Of a stretch of 64,000 nt of DNA, positions 1 through 7,674 are shown in pieces (the stretch's first letter is position 1; every line of letters starts with the position of its first letter). Below the pieces are notes generated by a model. The model was given only the letters and a program-made list of their open reading frames with translations. It was not told where the DNA came from and ran no database searches. The DNA is from CAZPKH01 sp964587165 (GTDB lineage Bacteria; Bacteroidota; Bacteroidia; Bacteroidales; Muribaculaceae), in NCBI GenBank assembly GCA_964587165.1, contig CAZPKH010000003.1, forward strand, positions 1-64,000, in the 5' to 3' direction. The position numbers were made by a program, and so were the translations under genes.

Positions 1-441
1 GGACCGCTCACCGGTAGCTATGCCCGCGACGTGCGCGTGCTGATCTACGCCGGCAAGATGCACCCCGTAGACTCGAACGAGATATCGGTCCGTCTGGCGG
101 GGCGCAACGCGTTCAGCGAGGCTTTCCGCAATGCCGGCCCCAAGGTGCTCGAACCGGTGTACGATGTTGAGGTAATGGTGCCCGGTGATGTGATGGGCGA
201 CGTGATGTCAGACCTTCAGGGTCGGCGCGCCATCATCATGGGTATGTCGAGCGAAAACGGCTTTGAGAAACTCAAAGCCAAAGTGCCTCTGAAAGAGATG
301 GCAAGCTACTCGACCTCGCTCAGCTCTATCACCGGCGGCCGTTCATCGTTCACCATGAGCTTCGCAGGCTACGAGCTCGTGCCCGGCGACGTTCAGGAAA
401 AACTCCTCAAAGAATACGCCGAGCAGAACGCCGACGACTGA
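1..441 (+). CDS. Elongation factor G paralogue, C-terminal part (5' truncated by window)
   Basis: The frame is open from base 1 and stops at TGA 439-441, leaving 146 residues. They cover the end of domain IV and all of domain V of an EF-G type translocation GTPase: the GPLTGSYARDVRVLIYAGK stretch, the MGDVMSDLQGRRAIIMGM core and the GGRSSFTMSFAGYELVP end. Canonical EF-G ends this core with a TQGRGTFTMEF-type sequence, so this looks like the divergent second EF-G that Bacteroidales carry rather than housekeeping FusA. The G domain lies outside the window, so GTPase competence cannot be judged. EF-G acts on the ribosome in the cytosol to move tRNA and mRNA. A hairpin follows 26 bases after the stop. 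Confidence 0.85.
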   Translation, partial: GPLTGSYARDVRVLIYAGKMHPVDSNEISVRLAGRNAFSEAFRNAGPKVLEPVYDVEVMVPGDVMGDVMSDLQGRRAIIMGMSSENGFEKLKAKVPLKEMASYSTSLSSITGGRSSFTMSFAGYELVPGDVQEKLLKEYAEQNADD

Positions 442-466
442 TCTCCTACAAAGTCCAACCTATTAT

Positions 467-500
467 ACAGGCTCGTTGCTATGAGTTGTAACGAGCCTGT
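467..500 (+). terminator. Hairpin terminator after the EF-G paralogue
   Basis: Eleven-base perfect inverted repeat, ACAGGCTCGTT (467-477) against AACGAGCCTGT (490-500), with a 12-base loop and an AT-rich tail. It lies between the plus-strand EF-G end and the minus-strand gene ending at 540, so it may serve both directions. Confidence 0.8.
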
Positions 501-539
501 ATTCTATTGAATGCCGTAGGGATAAAACCATCGAGTTAT

Positions 540-2291
540 TCACTCATATCGTAGTCGCGTAGCATCAATAGCTTCGCGATCTTTGTCATATTCTATCTCA
601 TTTATTTTCCTGTCGTTGCGGCCGTCACCTTCTCGAAGCAATGAAAATTCCGGTCTGAAATCAGACGAATAAACACCTGCCAAATCCATTACGGTATGTG
701 TCAGGTCAATATTATATAGGCTTTTGTGAGAGTTTTGTCTGAGCATTTCAACTTCCTGAGCGTATCTTTCTTTATATTTATCGCTTATCCAAATCATCAC
801 CGGCACTTCGCATGTCAGGCGGACAGACTCAAGGGTAGGGGTCACCGTTCGCTTATTGACATTTCGAAAATCAAATACCTCCTCTCCATGATCCGGAACA
901 TAGATCATTATAGCCATCTTATCGCGAAGCATATCAATAACTTTAGCCAACAGATAATCATTGTAAAGAGTGGCGTTATCATACTCGGCAACTTTCTGAG
1001 CTTGAAAAGGGGTATAGGAGTACTTTCTGTAATCGCTCGCTTCAAAATGAGAAAACTCGGATGGATATCGTTTTGATGCCTCAAAATGCTGTCCCATAAG
1101 ATGATAAACAATAAAATTTAGACGAGATTCTTGCATCGGCGGATATGCATCAATCAGCTCACAATCATAAAGAAATGTCCTGTCATTATATGTATCAACA
1201 GATTGCTCTCTGACCCCGGGATGACCGAGAAAATACGAATATCCGTAATCAATCCTATTTATCGGAAGAAGGTCTTGATTATCGTAATATGACACATGAT
1301 ATCCTGCTTTACGTAAGACACTCGGCAGGAGAGGAGTTCTGACAAAAAGTGAATCATTCGTATGATCTGCGTTGGTGAGCAAATATGGGTAAACGATATG
1401 AGTGATTTGAGAAGGAGAAACAATGTCGTCATATACCACGAGTGAGCCTGTAGAAATTTCTTTCTCCATCAAAGGATTTGTCAGAAACGGATACCCGAAT
1501 ATACTTGAATGATGCCTTGAGAATGATTCACCGATCACATACACTATGGTAAGATCAGGTTTAATCGCGCCGACATCAATATTGGTTGCATCTATCGTCT
1601 TAGAAAGGGTGATAAGGTGATGAAACTTTTTATTAAACACAGAGTCAATAATGGCAAAATAATAAGCAACCGGGGTAGATGCATTGCGAAGTATCCCGTC
1701 GCCGCGTTTCCAAGATTCACTATAATTTTTTACACACTTATATATACTGATCGGTGAATAAATAAAGGAAAGAACCAACATAAAACCAATACACGTTTCT
1801 ACAAACGTATTATTGAGGTGAAAACCGCAGCGGATTTTTGCAGAGGAGTTATCCCAATAATGAATAATTAGGAGAAACGCCCCGGCTATACCTGCCCAAA
1901 GTGTAGCAGCCTTCAATATTGAAAGAAAGGAAAGGCATATGAAATCTACGGACTCTCTAATATTTGTTTGTAACAGTAGTAAACACACCGGGCCGTTAAG
2001 CCGAGAATGGTTGCAGAAAAAACAAAGGAGCTCTATTAGAAAAAACAGATTGAAGACCACGAATATAGTTATACGGCACCAACGCTTAATTGAGGCAATC
2101 CAACAAAATATCAGAGCCGGAAGAATAGTTTGGGGAAGCACATACTTAAATAATGACAGCCCCCAATTATTGTAGCTGAAAAATGTAGGAGCTATCATAA
2201 ACACAACCAACATGACAAACAAAGGCAATTGTGAGAATATCAATTCAGATACCTCTTGCAATAAGGATCGAAACATCTTTATTAACTTCAT
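540..2291 (-). CDS. EptA-like phosphoethanolamine transferase (inner-membrane sulfatase-fold enzyme)
   Basis: 583 residues. About five hydrophobic helices fill residues 20-180, followed by a periplasmic alkaline-phosphatase/sulfatase-fold domain. Visible motifs are GESFSRHHSSIFGY (254-267), a Thr at 297 where EptA enzymes carry the nucleophile, HLMGQH (397-402) and the metal-binding DHGEE (467-471). By family knowledge such enzymes move phosphoethanolamine from phosphatidylethanolamine to lipid A or another glycan, lowering negative charge and resistance to cationic peptides. The actual acceptor is unknown. The gene is clearly richer in A/T than its neighbours and uses many AT-ending codons, suggesting transfer. 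It stands alone, with a consensus promoter at 2360-2367. Confidence 0.82.
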   Translation of the reverse strand: MKLIKMFRSLLQEVSELIFSQLPLFVMLVVFMIAPTFFSYNNWGLSLFKYVLPQTILPALIFCWIASIKRWCRITIFVVFNLFFLIELLCFFCNHSRLNGPVCLLLLQTNIRESVDFICLSFLSILKAATLWAGIAGAFLLIIHYWDNSSAKIRCGFHLNNTFVETCIGFMLVLSFIYSPISIYKCVKNYSESWKRGDGILRNASTPVAYYFAIIDSVFNKKFHHLITLSKTIDATNIDVGAIKPDLTIVYVIGESFSRHHSSIFGYPFLTNPLMEKEISTGSLVVYDDIVSPSQITHIVYPYLLTNADHTNDSLFVRTPLLPSVLRKAGYHVSYYDNQDLLPINRIDYGYSYFLGHPGVREQSVDTYNDRTFLYDCELIDAYPPMQESRLNFIVYHLMGQHFEASKRYPSEFSHFEASDYRKYSYTPFQAQKVAEYDNATLYNDYLLAKVIDMLRDKMAIMIYVPDHGEEVFDFRNVNKRTVTPTLESVRLTCEVPVMIWISDKYKERYAQEVEMLRQNSHKSLYNIDLTHTVMDLAGVYSSDFRPEFSLLREGDGRNDRKINEIEYDKDREAIDATRLRYE

Positions 2292-2359
2292 TTGCTTTTG
2301 TTTGAGTTTGGGATTCTATATCCGCATGTGTCTGCAGACGTAACATAAAAGATCATACG

Positions 2360-2367
2360 CAAAGATA
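2360..2367 (-). promoter_or_regulatory. Bacteroidetes -7 promoter element for the EptA-like gene
   Basis: The minus strand reads TATCTTTG, matching the Bacteroidetes TAnnTTTG -7 element. A start near 2353 would give a leader of about 60 bases to the ATG at 2291. The rest of 2292-2510 is AT-rich; apart from the open frame described at 2394-2510 I see nothing else in it. Confidence 0.55.
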
Positions 2368-2393
2368 AAAACTTTCATGGAATAATCGTTTAA

Positions 2394-2510
2394 AGTGACC
2401 ACATTATAAGCCTGTGTATAAGCCCGTCCGCAGAAGATGTTTACGATGAGATAGAAACCACTCTGTTAGAACCTTTTGTACCAGGTGAATGTTTCAATAA
2501 AAAAACTGAT
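2394..2510 (+). other. Open frame upstream of the small membrane ORF, without ATG
   Basis: Thirty-nine codons in frame with 2511-2714, starting after an in-frame TAA. They translate to acidic, ordinary-looking protein sequence containing AEDVYDEIETTLLEPFVPGE, but no ATG is present. It may be the N-terminal end of a degraded gene, or untranslated. Confidence 0.3.
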
Positions 2511-2714
2511 ATGATTAATCTTGGATTAGCTTTCGATATTGCAGCGCCGGTTGTTTTGATAATATTAATTATTGTCGGCGCTACAAAGGCGTGGCCTTAT
2601 CGAAAAAAAGACAGAGAGAAGTTCTACGCCATATACCGTCCTTACAAAGTGTGGGGATTTGGATTATTTTTACTTCTCAATGCAATCGGCATAGTATTGA
2701 TATTCAACGGATGA
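2511..2714 (+). CDS. Small two-helix membrane protein, unknown
   Basis: 67 residues with two hydrophobic stretches (about 6-24 and 48-65) separated by a charged YRKKDREKFY loop, as in a hairpin inner-membrane protein. I do not recognise a family. The same frame stays open upstream to about 2394 without an ATG, so the product could be longer with a non-standard start, or this may be the surviving end of a larger broken gene. Immediately after its stop another frame opens (2701-2856). Base composition matches the AT-rich patch, not the surrounding genome. That the ORF is real is inferred only from its membrane-protein-like composition. Confidence 0.4.
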   Translation: MINLGLAFDIAAPVVLIILIIVGATKAWPYRKKDREKFYAIYRPYKVWGFGLFLLLNAIGIVLIFNG

Positions 2715-2856
2715 CGTTGATCTGACAAGTGTCAGACAAATCAAGACTAATCAGGCAATACCAATTGAGTCTGCAATACCTATAGGAGTAAGAATACAAA
2801 TAGTACCAATAGACCCAATCGCCATAACAATTCCGGTAGGGCCGATTGGATCTTAA
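2701..2856 (+). other. Coding-like Ile/Pro-rich frame of unknown origin; rest of the 2715-3061 gap
   Basis: A 51-codon frame ending at TAA 2854-2856 begins inside the last codons of the small membrane ORF in a different register. It has no ATG. Its product repeats an Ile-Pro-Ile theme (AIPIESAIPIGV, then IVPIDPIAITIPVGPIGS). It could be the 3' end of a frameshifted gene. The antisense frame is also open but reads as Tyr/Trp/Arg-rich shadow. From 2857 to 3043 I see only AT-rich non-coding sequence, then the parC promoter. Confidence 0.3.
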
Positions 2857-3043
2857 CCACCGGCAGAACCGACCATTCTTTTGACATAACATTCACTTCA
2901 CATCTTTATATAATAAACATACACACCTATTTTACATAATCCCAATTATGTGTAAATTCACTGGAAATCTCTCGACTTCGGGCGGATGTAATATTCCACG
3001 CAAAAATTAGAAAAAGTAACTACAGAAATTGGAGAAAAATGCG

Positions 3044-3051
3044 TAAATTTG
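3044..3051 (+). promoter_or_regulatory. -7 promoter element upstream of parC
   Basis: TAAATTTG matches TAnnTTTG. Transcription would begin at about 3056-3058, leaving almost no leader before ATG 3062 but about 13-15 bases before the second ATG at 3071. This slightly favours the shorter ParC. Confidence 0.5.
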
Positions 3052-3061
3052 CCAACAAAAG

Positions 3062-5782
3062 ATGTTGGCCATGAACAACGAAGATCAAATCGACGACGAC
3101 ATAACAAGATCCTCCGACTCCGACAGCGACGCGCCGCTTCAAGCTCCCAAAGCCAAAGACGAAAGCTCCGACGACAATGACGGCGCGCGCGTAGCACACC
3201 ATCTGCGCGGAGGCGCCGTCGACGGATCAAACGAAGTGCTCCGCGGCTCGCTCAAAGGTATGTACCGAAGCTGGTTTCTCGACTATGCTTCGTATGTGAT
3301 TCTTGAACGTGCAGTGCCTCACATTGAGGATGGCCTCAAGCCCGTACAGCGACGCATACTCCACTCGATGAAGACGCTCGACGACGGGCGAATGAATAAG
3401 GTGGCAAACATCGTGGGTAATACCATGCAGTATCACCCTCATGGCGATGCATCAATATATGAGGCCCTTGTGCAGCTGGGTCAGAAAGACCTGCTGATAG
3501 AGACGCAAGGAAACTGGGGAAACATACTCACCGGAGCTTCCGCCGCCGCAGGGAGATACATCGAAGCTCGCCTGAGCAAATTCGCTCTGGATGTGGTGTT
3601 TAGCCCTAAGGTAACGGAGTGGACGCCGTCATACGACGGCCGAAAGAAAGAGCCGGTCACCTTCCCTACCAAATTCCCGCTCCTTCTCGCCCAGGGTGTT
3701 GAAGGTATAGCAGTCGGCCTTAGCTGCAAGATACTCCCACACAATTTCAAGGAGATACTCGAAGGTGCTGTAAAGATACTCAAGGGAGAGCGACCTGTGC
3801 TCTATCCTGATTTCCCGACGGGAGGATTCATCGACGTGAGCCGGTATAACGACGGCGCCCGTGGCGGAGCGTTGAAGATCAGAGCCAAGATCGAAAAAGT
3901 CGACTCCAAGACATTAGCTATCACCGAAATACCATACGGGCGTACGACATCCTCGCTCATTGAATCCATTCTCAAGGCTTTCGAAGCCGGTAAAATAAAG
4001 ATCCGCAAAGTCGACGATAATACTGCCGCTGAAGCAAATATTCTCGTATATCTGCAGCCGGGCACCTCGTCGGACAAAACTATTGATGCCCTTTACGCAT
4101 TCACCGACTGCGAAATATCCGTATCGCCAAACTGCGTGGTGATCTCCGACGACAAGCCACGGTTTATGGGTGTGACCGACGTGCTCGAATACAGCGTCCA
4201 CGCCACACGCGATATACTCCGCCGCGAGCTCGAGATTGAGCTGAACGAGGTGAGCGAGCAGTTGTTTTTTGCTGATCTGGAGCGTATATTTATCGAGGAG
4301 CGTATATACAAGGACAAAGAGTACGAGCAGAGCCACTCACGCGAAGAGGCAATTGTGCACATCGACCGTCGTCTGGAACCGTGGAAGCCGAAGCTGCTGC
4401 GCGAAGTGACGACCGACGACATGATGCGCCTCTTTGAGATAAAGATGGGACGTATAATACGCCACGATGCCGACGCGGCAGAAGATGCCATCATCAAACT
4501 CAAAGCAAAAATTGAAGAGCTTAAGAACCATCTGGCTCATCTGACGGAATACACAATCTCTTGGTTTGAAGGCCTTATCGCGAAATATGCAGACGCATAT
4601 CCGCGGCGCACGGTGATACGCAACTTCGACAACATAGCGGCTGCAACAGTAGCGGAAGCGTCTGAAAAGCTGTATATTAACCGCGAAGAAGGGTTTATCG
4701 GCACCGGCCTTAAAAAAGATGAGTTTGTGTGCTCCTGCTCAAGTATCGACGATATAATACTCTTCTACCGCGACGGCCGGTACAAAGTGGTGCGTGTGGC
4801 CGACAAGCTTTTTGTCGGACCCGGCGTGATCCACGTTGCAGTATTCAAGCGCGGCGATACTCGCACGATATACAACGTGATATACCGCAACGGCCAGAAC
4901 GGCCCGTACAACATGAAGCGTTTTGCCGTGACCGGCGTGACCCGCGATAAAGAGTACAACCTAACACCCGGCACTCCGGGCACTCGCCTTCTGTGGTTTA
5001 CGGCCAATCCTAACGGCGAAGCAGAGACTGTGCGCGTTACCCTCAAACCGAAGTTGCGCCTCAAGACCCTACATATAGAGGTGGATTTCAGCACATTGGC
5101 CATTAAAGGACGCGGTGCGTTAGGTAATCTCGTCACCAAAAACGAAGTGAGCCGTGTATCGCTGAAAGAACGAGGCAGCTCGACTCTCGGCGGCCTGAAG
5201 GTCTGGTTTGATGAGGATGTACTCCGTCTGAACTATGATGGGCGCGGTCGATATATCGGCGAATTTTCCGGCGATGACAAAGTGCTGATAGTGATGAAGG
5301 ATGGCCGCTACTATACTACCGGCTACGAGGCCTCAAACCACTATGATGACGGGATACTGCGCATAGAGCGATTTGATCCGGAGAAGATCTGGACTGCTGC
5401 GCTTTACGATGCCGATCAAGGATTCACCTATCTGAAGCGGTTTACTCTCGAGCCTACGGCCAAAGCGCAATTCTTCATAGGCGAAAATCCGACATCAAAA
5501 CTGCTTGCGCTGATCGACGGCGACCGCGGTGTGGAAGCTCACGTCAGCTTCGGGGGCGACGACGCCGACCGTCCGCCTCTCGACATAAATGCCGAAGAAT
5601 TCATAGCTGTAAAATCGTATAAAGCCAAAGGAAAGAGAATCTCCAACTACTCCGTCGCTTCTGTCACCCTCACTGCACCGGAAGAAGAGGTTCCGGCCGA
5701 AGAACCCGAAACATCGGAAATACAGCCGGATGATACCGACAGCGCACCCGATACCCCTACCCTGTTTGATGATGAGAATTGA
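3062..5782 (+). CDS. parC: DNA topoisomerase IV subunit A (ParC/GyrA family)
   Basis: 906 residues. Type IIA topoisomerase A subunit: it cuts and rejoins DNA through a tyrosyl phosphodiester, with ParE, to decatenate chromosomes. An acidic, disordered N-terminal extension (1-55) precedes the breakage-reunion domain, with HPHGDAS at 125-131 and the catalytic Tyr166 in AAGRYIEARLS. A coiled tower region spans about 440-510, and degenerate beta-pinwheel repeats follow without a clear GyrA box, supporting ParC over GyrA. The C-terminus is acidic and ends LFDDEN. A second in-frame ATG at 3071 (MNNEDQ) is an alternative start. The end overlaps the next gene by 14 bases. Confidence 0.88.
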   Translation: MLAMNNEDQIDDDITRSSDSDSDAPLQAPKAKDESSDDNDGARVAHHLRGGAVDGSNEVLRGSLKGMYRSWFLDYASYVILERAVPHIEDGLKPVQRRILHSMKTLDDGRMNKVANIVGNTMQYHPHGDASIYEALVQLGQKDLLIETQGNWGNILTGASAAAGRYIEARLSKFALDVVFSPKVTEWTPSYDGRKKEPVTFPTKFPLLLAQGVEGIAVGLSCKILPHNFKEILEGAVKILKGERPVLYPDFPTGGFIDVSRYNDGARGGALKIRAKIEKVDSKTLAITEIPYGRTTSSLIESILKAFEAGKIKIRKVDDNTAAEANILVYLQPGTSSDKTIDALYAFTDCEISVSPNCVVISDDKPRFMGVTDVLEYSVHATRDILRRELEIELNEVSEQLFFADLERIFIEERIYKDKEYEQSHSREEAIVHIDRRLEPWKPKLLREVTTDDMMRLFEIKMGRIIRHDADAAEDAIIKLKAKIEELKNHLAHLTEYTISWFEGLIAKYADAYPRRTVIRNFDNIAAATVAEASEKLYINREEGFIGTGLKKDEFVCSCSSIDDIILFYRDGRYKVVRVADKLFVGPGVIHVAVFKRGDTRTIYNVIYRNGQNGPYNMKRFAVTGVTRDKEYNLTPGTPGTRLLWFTANPNGEAETVRVTLKPKLRLKTLHIEVDFSTLAIKGRGALGNLVTKNEVSRVSLKERGSSTLGGLKVWFDEDVLRLNYDGRGRYIGEFSGDDKVLIVMKDGRYYTTGYEASNHYDDGILRIERFDPEKIWTAALYDADQGFTYLKRFTLEPTAKAQFFIGENPTSKLLALIDGDRGVEAHVSFGGDDADRPPLDINAEEFIAVKSYKAKGKRISNYSVASVTLTAPEEEVPAEEPETSEIQPDDTDSAPDTPTLFDDEN

Positions 5783-6632
5783 TCGACTGATTGTTACTTT
5801 GATTCTCCTGTCGCTAAGCACGATCTATGCAGCGGCAGAAGTTCGGGACTCAATTCTCGTGCTTAGGCCGGTGCATGCGTCATACACTGCAAGTTTCGGC
5901 ACGGCACACACCGCGGACACTTACCTCTCCCCTCTCCGATATTCAGGCGTAGCTCTATCCCTTGATTATGAACGGCATCAGGCGATGCGTTTTGATCCGG
6001 AGAACTGGACCATGCGTCTTGCCGGAAGCCTGGAGGGTATGCGTACGCAAAGTCCGGCCCGCAACTCCACGATGTGGGAAGCGATGCTTCGCCTGTCATG
6101 GGGCATGACGCACAGATGGCAACTTCCAGCGGACATAACAGTGGCTGCCGGAGGCTCTACCGGTCTGAATCTCGGGTGCCTCTATTCAGAGCGAAACTCC
6201 AATAACCCTGCGTCGGCCAAAGCATCATGGACGGTTAATATCGCTGCAAGCGCGATATGGAAACATCGCTTCGGCCGGCTTCCCGTCACAATAGCATGGC
6301 AGCCTGCATTACCCGTGGCAGGCATATTCTTCGCACCTGAGTTCGGCCAACTATATTACGAGATTTACCTGGGCGAACGCTCCGGACTCGCCCATTTCGG
6401 CTGGTGGGGCAACTACTTCGCTATGGAAAATCTCGTCACTGCCGACCTGCATTTAGGGGAATCAACGTCGCTGCGCCTCGGATTCAGAAGTAATGTACTC
6501 TCGACGCGGGTTCACGACATCACGACACGCATCTACAACACTTCGTTTGTCATCGGAGTCAGCGGTCAGTGGCTCAGCTATTCGCCGGCAAAGAAATTAT
6601 CGGATAAAACACGCATCATCACTGCATTCTGA
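5769..6632 (+). CDS. DUF3316-family exported protein
   Basis: 287 residues from ATG 5769 (a second ATG follows at 5772), overlapping the parC stop. An N-terminal signal peptide of about 22 residues ends near the IYAAA stretch. The mature part is rich in aromatic beta-strand-like segments and contains SERNSNNPASAKASW and FFAPEFGQLYYEIYLG, which I associate with DUF3316, a Bacteroidales family of unknown function, probably periplasmic or outer-membrane associated. It is followed 2 bases later by an S41 peptidase, so these exported proteins are likely made together. A longer ORF from 5730 adds only parC-overlapping residues before the signal peptide. Confidence 0.72.
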   Translation: MMRIDRLIVTLILLSLSTIYAAAEVRDSILVLRPVHASYTASFGTAHTADTYLSPLRYSGVALSLDYERHQAMRFDPENWTMRLAGSLEGMRTQSPARNSTMWEAMLRLSWGMTHRWQLPADITVAAGGSTGLNLGCLYSERNSNNPASAKASWTVNIAASAIWKHRFGRLPVTIAWQPALPVAGIFFAPEFGQLYYEIYLGERSGLAHFGWWGNYFAMENLVTADLHLGESTSLRLGFRSNVLSTRVHDITTRIYNTSFVIGVSGQWLSYSPAKKLSDKTRIITAF

Positions 6633-6634
6633 TT

Positions 6635-7657
6635 ATGAAGCACATCGCTATTCTTCTATATGCCTTGGCATTGCTGTTGCTCCCGGCGTGTCATTCCTTA
6701 CCTGATTACGACAACGATGCCAAGGGCAATTTCGATGCGCTGTGGTCGGAGCTCGACCGTCACTACTGTTTCTTTAACGACAAGCAGATCGACTGGGATG
6801 CAGTGTATCAACGCTACTCGGCTAAAATTCAGCCCAATATGACCAATCCGGAGCTTTTCAGAGTGTGCTCCGACATGCTTGATGAGCTACGCGACGGCCA
6901 TGTAAACCTCTCCTCTCCTTACGGCACATCATATTACCGCGGATGGTGGAGCGACTACCCGCAGAATTTCAACGCACGCATAATCGAGCAGTACTATTTT
7001 AATTTCAATTACACTACTCTCGGTGCCCTCGACTACGGACTGCTCGGCGACAATATCGCTTATATCCGCTACTCCTCTTTCAGCTCTGCTCCCGGCGACG
7101 GGAATCTTGACTACGTGCTGAGCTCTCTGGCTACGGCGCAAGCTCTGATTTTTGATGTGCGCGATAATGGCGGAGGCGATCTTACAAACGTGGAGCGGAT
7201 AGTGCGCCGCTTCATCACCCAGCGTACATACGTCGGTTCGATAAGCCACAAGACAGGTCCCGGACACAATGATTTTTCGGAGCCCTACGATATTTATTAT
7301 TCCCCTGTCGATCCTGATGTGCATGTGTCGTGGATAAAGCCTGTGGTTGTGCTGACCAATCGTTCGACATTCTCCGCTGCGAATAATTTTGTATCCATAA
7401 TGAAGTATATTCCGGGCGTTACCATCATTGGGGCTACAACCGGCGGAGGGTGCGGTATGCCTTACAGCAGTGAAATGCCTAACGGCTGGGGTATCCGCAT
7501 GTCGGCCGTTGTGATCCGCGATGCCGAGGGAAATCTCACAGAATCAGGCGTCGAGCCGTCGGAAGGGTGCGCCGTCGATATGGAGCCGCAAGACGAACTG
7601 TCAGGTCACGACACAATACTCGACTTTGCTATCGATTATATCACGACTCGCCTCTGA
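6635..7657 (+). CDS. S41-family peptidase lipoprotein
   Basis: 340 residues with a lipoprotein signal (LLPAC, Cys19). The S41 fold shows in LRDGHVNLSS (85-94, His89), FDVRDNGGGD (173-182) and the nucleophile region NRSTFSAANNF (242-252), where Ser247 is the likely catalytic Ser. The later GATTGGGCG segment (266-274) lacks the Lys of CtpA/Tsp enzymes. The DGHV motif instead points to tricorn-like members that use His. I see no PDZ domain. It probably cleaves or trims proteins at the cell surface or in the periplasm; the substrate is unknown. It lies 2 bases after the DUF3316 gene and 17 before the FN3 protein. Confidence 0.82.
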   Translation: MKHIAILLYALALLLLPACHSLPDYDNDAKGNFDALWSELDRHYCFFNDKQIDWDAVYQRYSAKIQPNMTNPELFRVCSDMLDELRDGHVNLSSPYGTSYYRGWWSDYPQNFNARIIEQYYFNFNYTTLGALDYGLLGDNIAYIRYSSFSSAPGDGNLDYVLSSLATAQALIFDVRDNGGGDLTNVERIVRRFITQRTYVGSISHKTGPGHNDFSEPYDIYYSPVDPDVHVSWIKPVVVLTNRSTFSAANNFVSIMKYIPGVTIIGATTGGGCGMPYSSEMPNGWGIRMSAVVIRDAEGNLTESGVEPSEGCAVDMEPQDELSGHDTILDFAIDYITTRL

Positions 7658-7674
7658 TTCAAAACGCCTGTACC

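Noticed and set aside
2704..2892. Minus-strand ORF of 62 codons
   Set aside because: Tyr/Trp/Arg-rich composition is the complement of the Ile-Pro-rich plus frame, which looks more natural; neither is proven.
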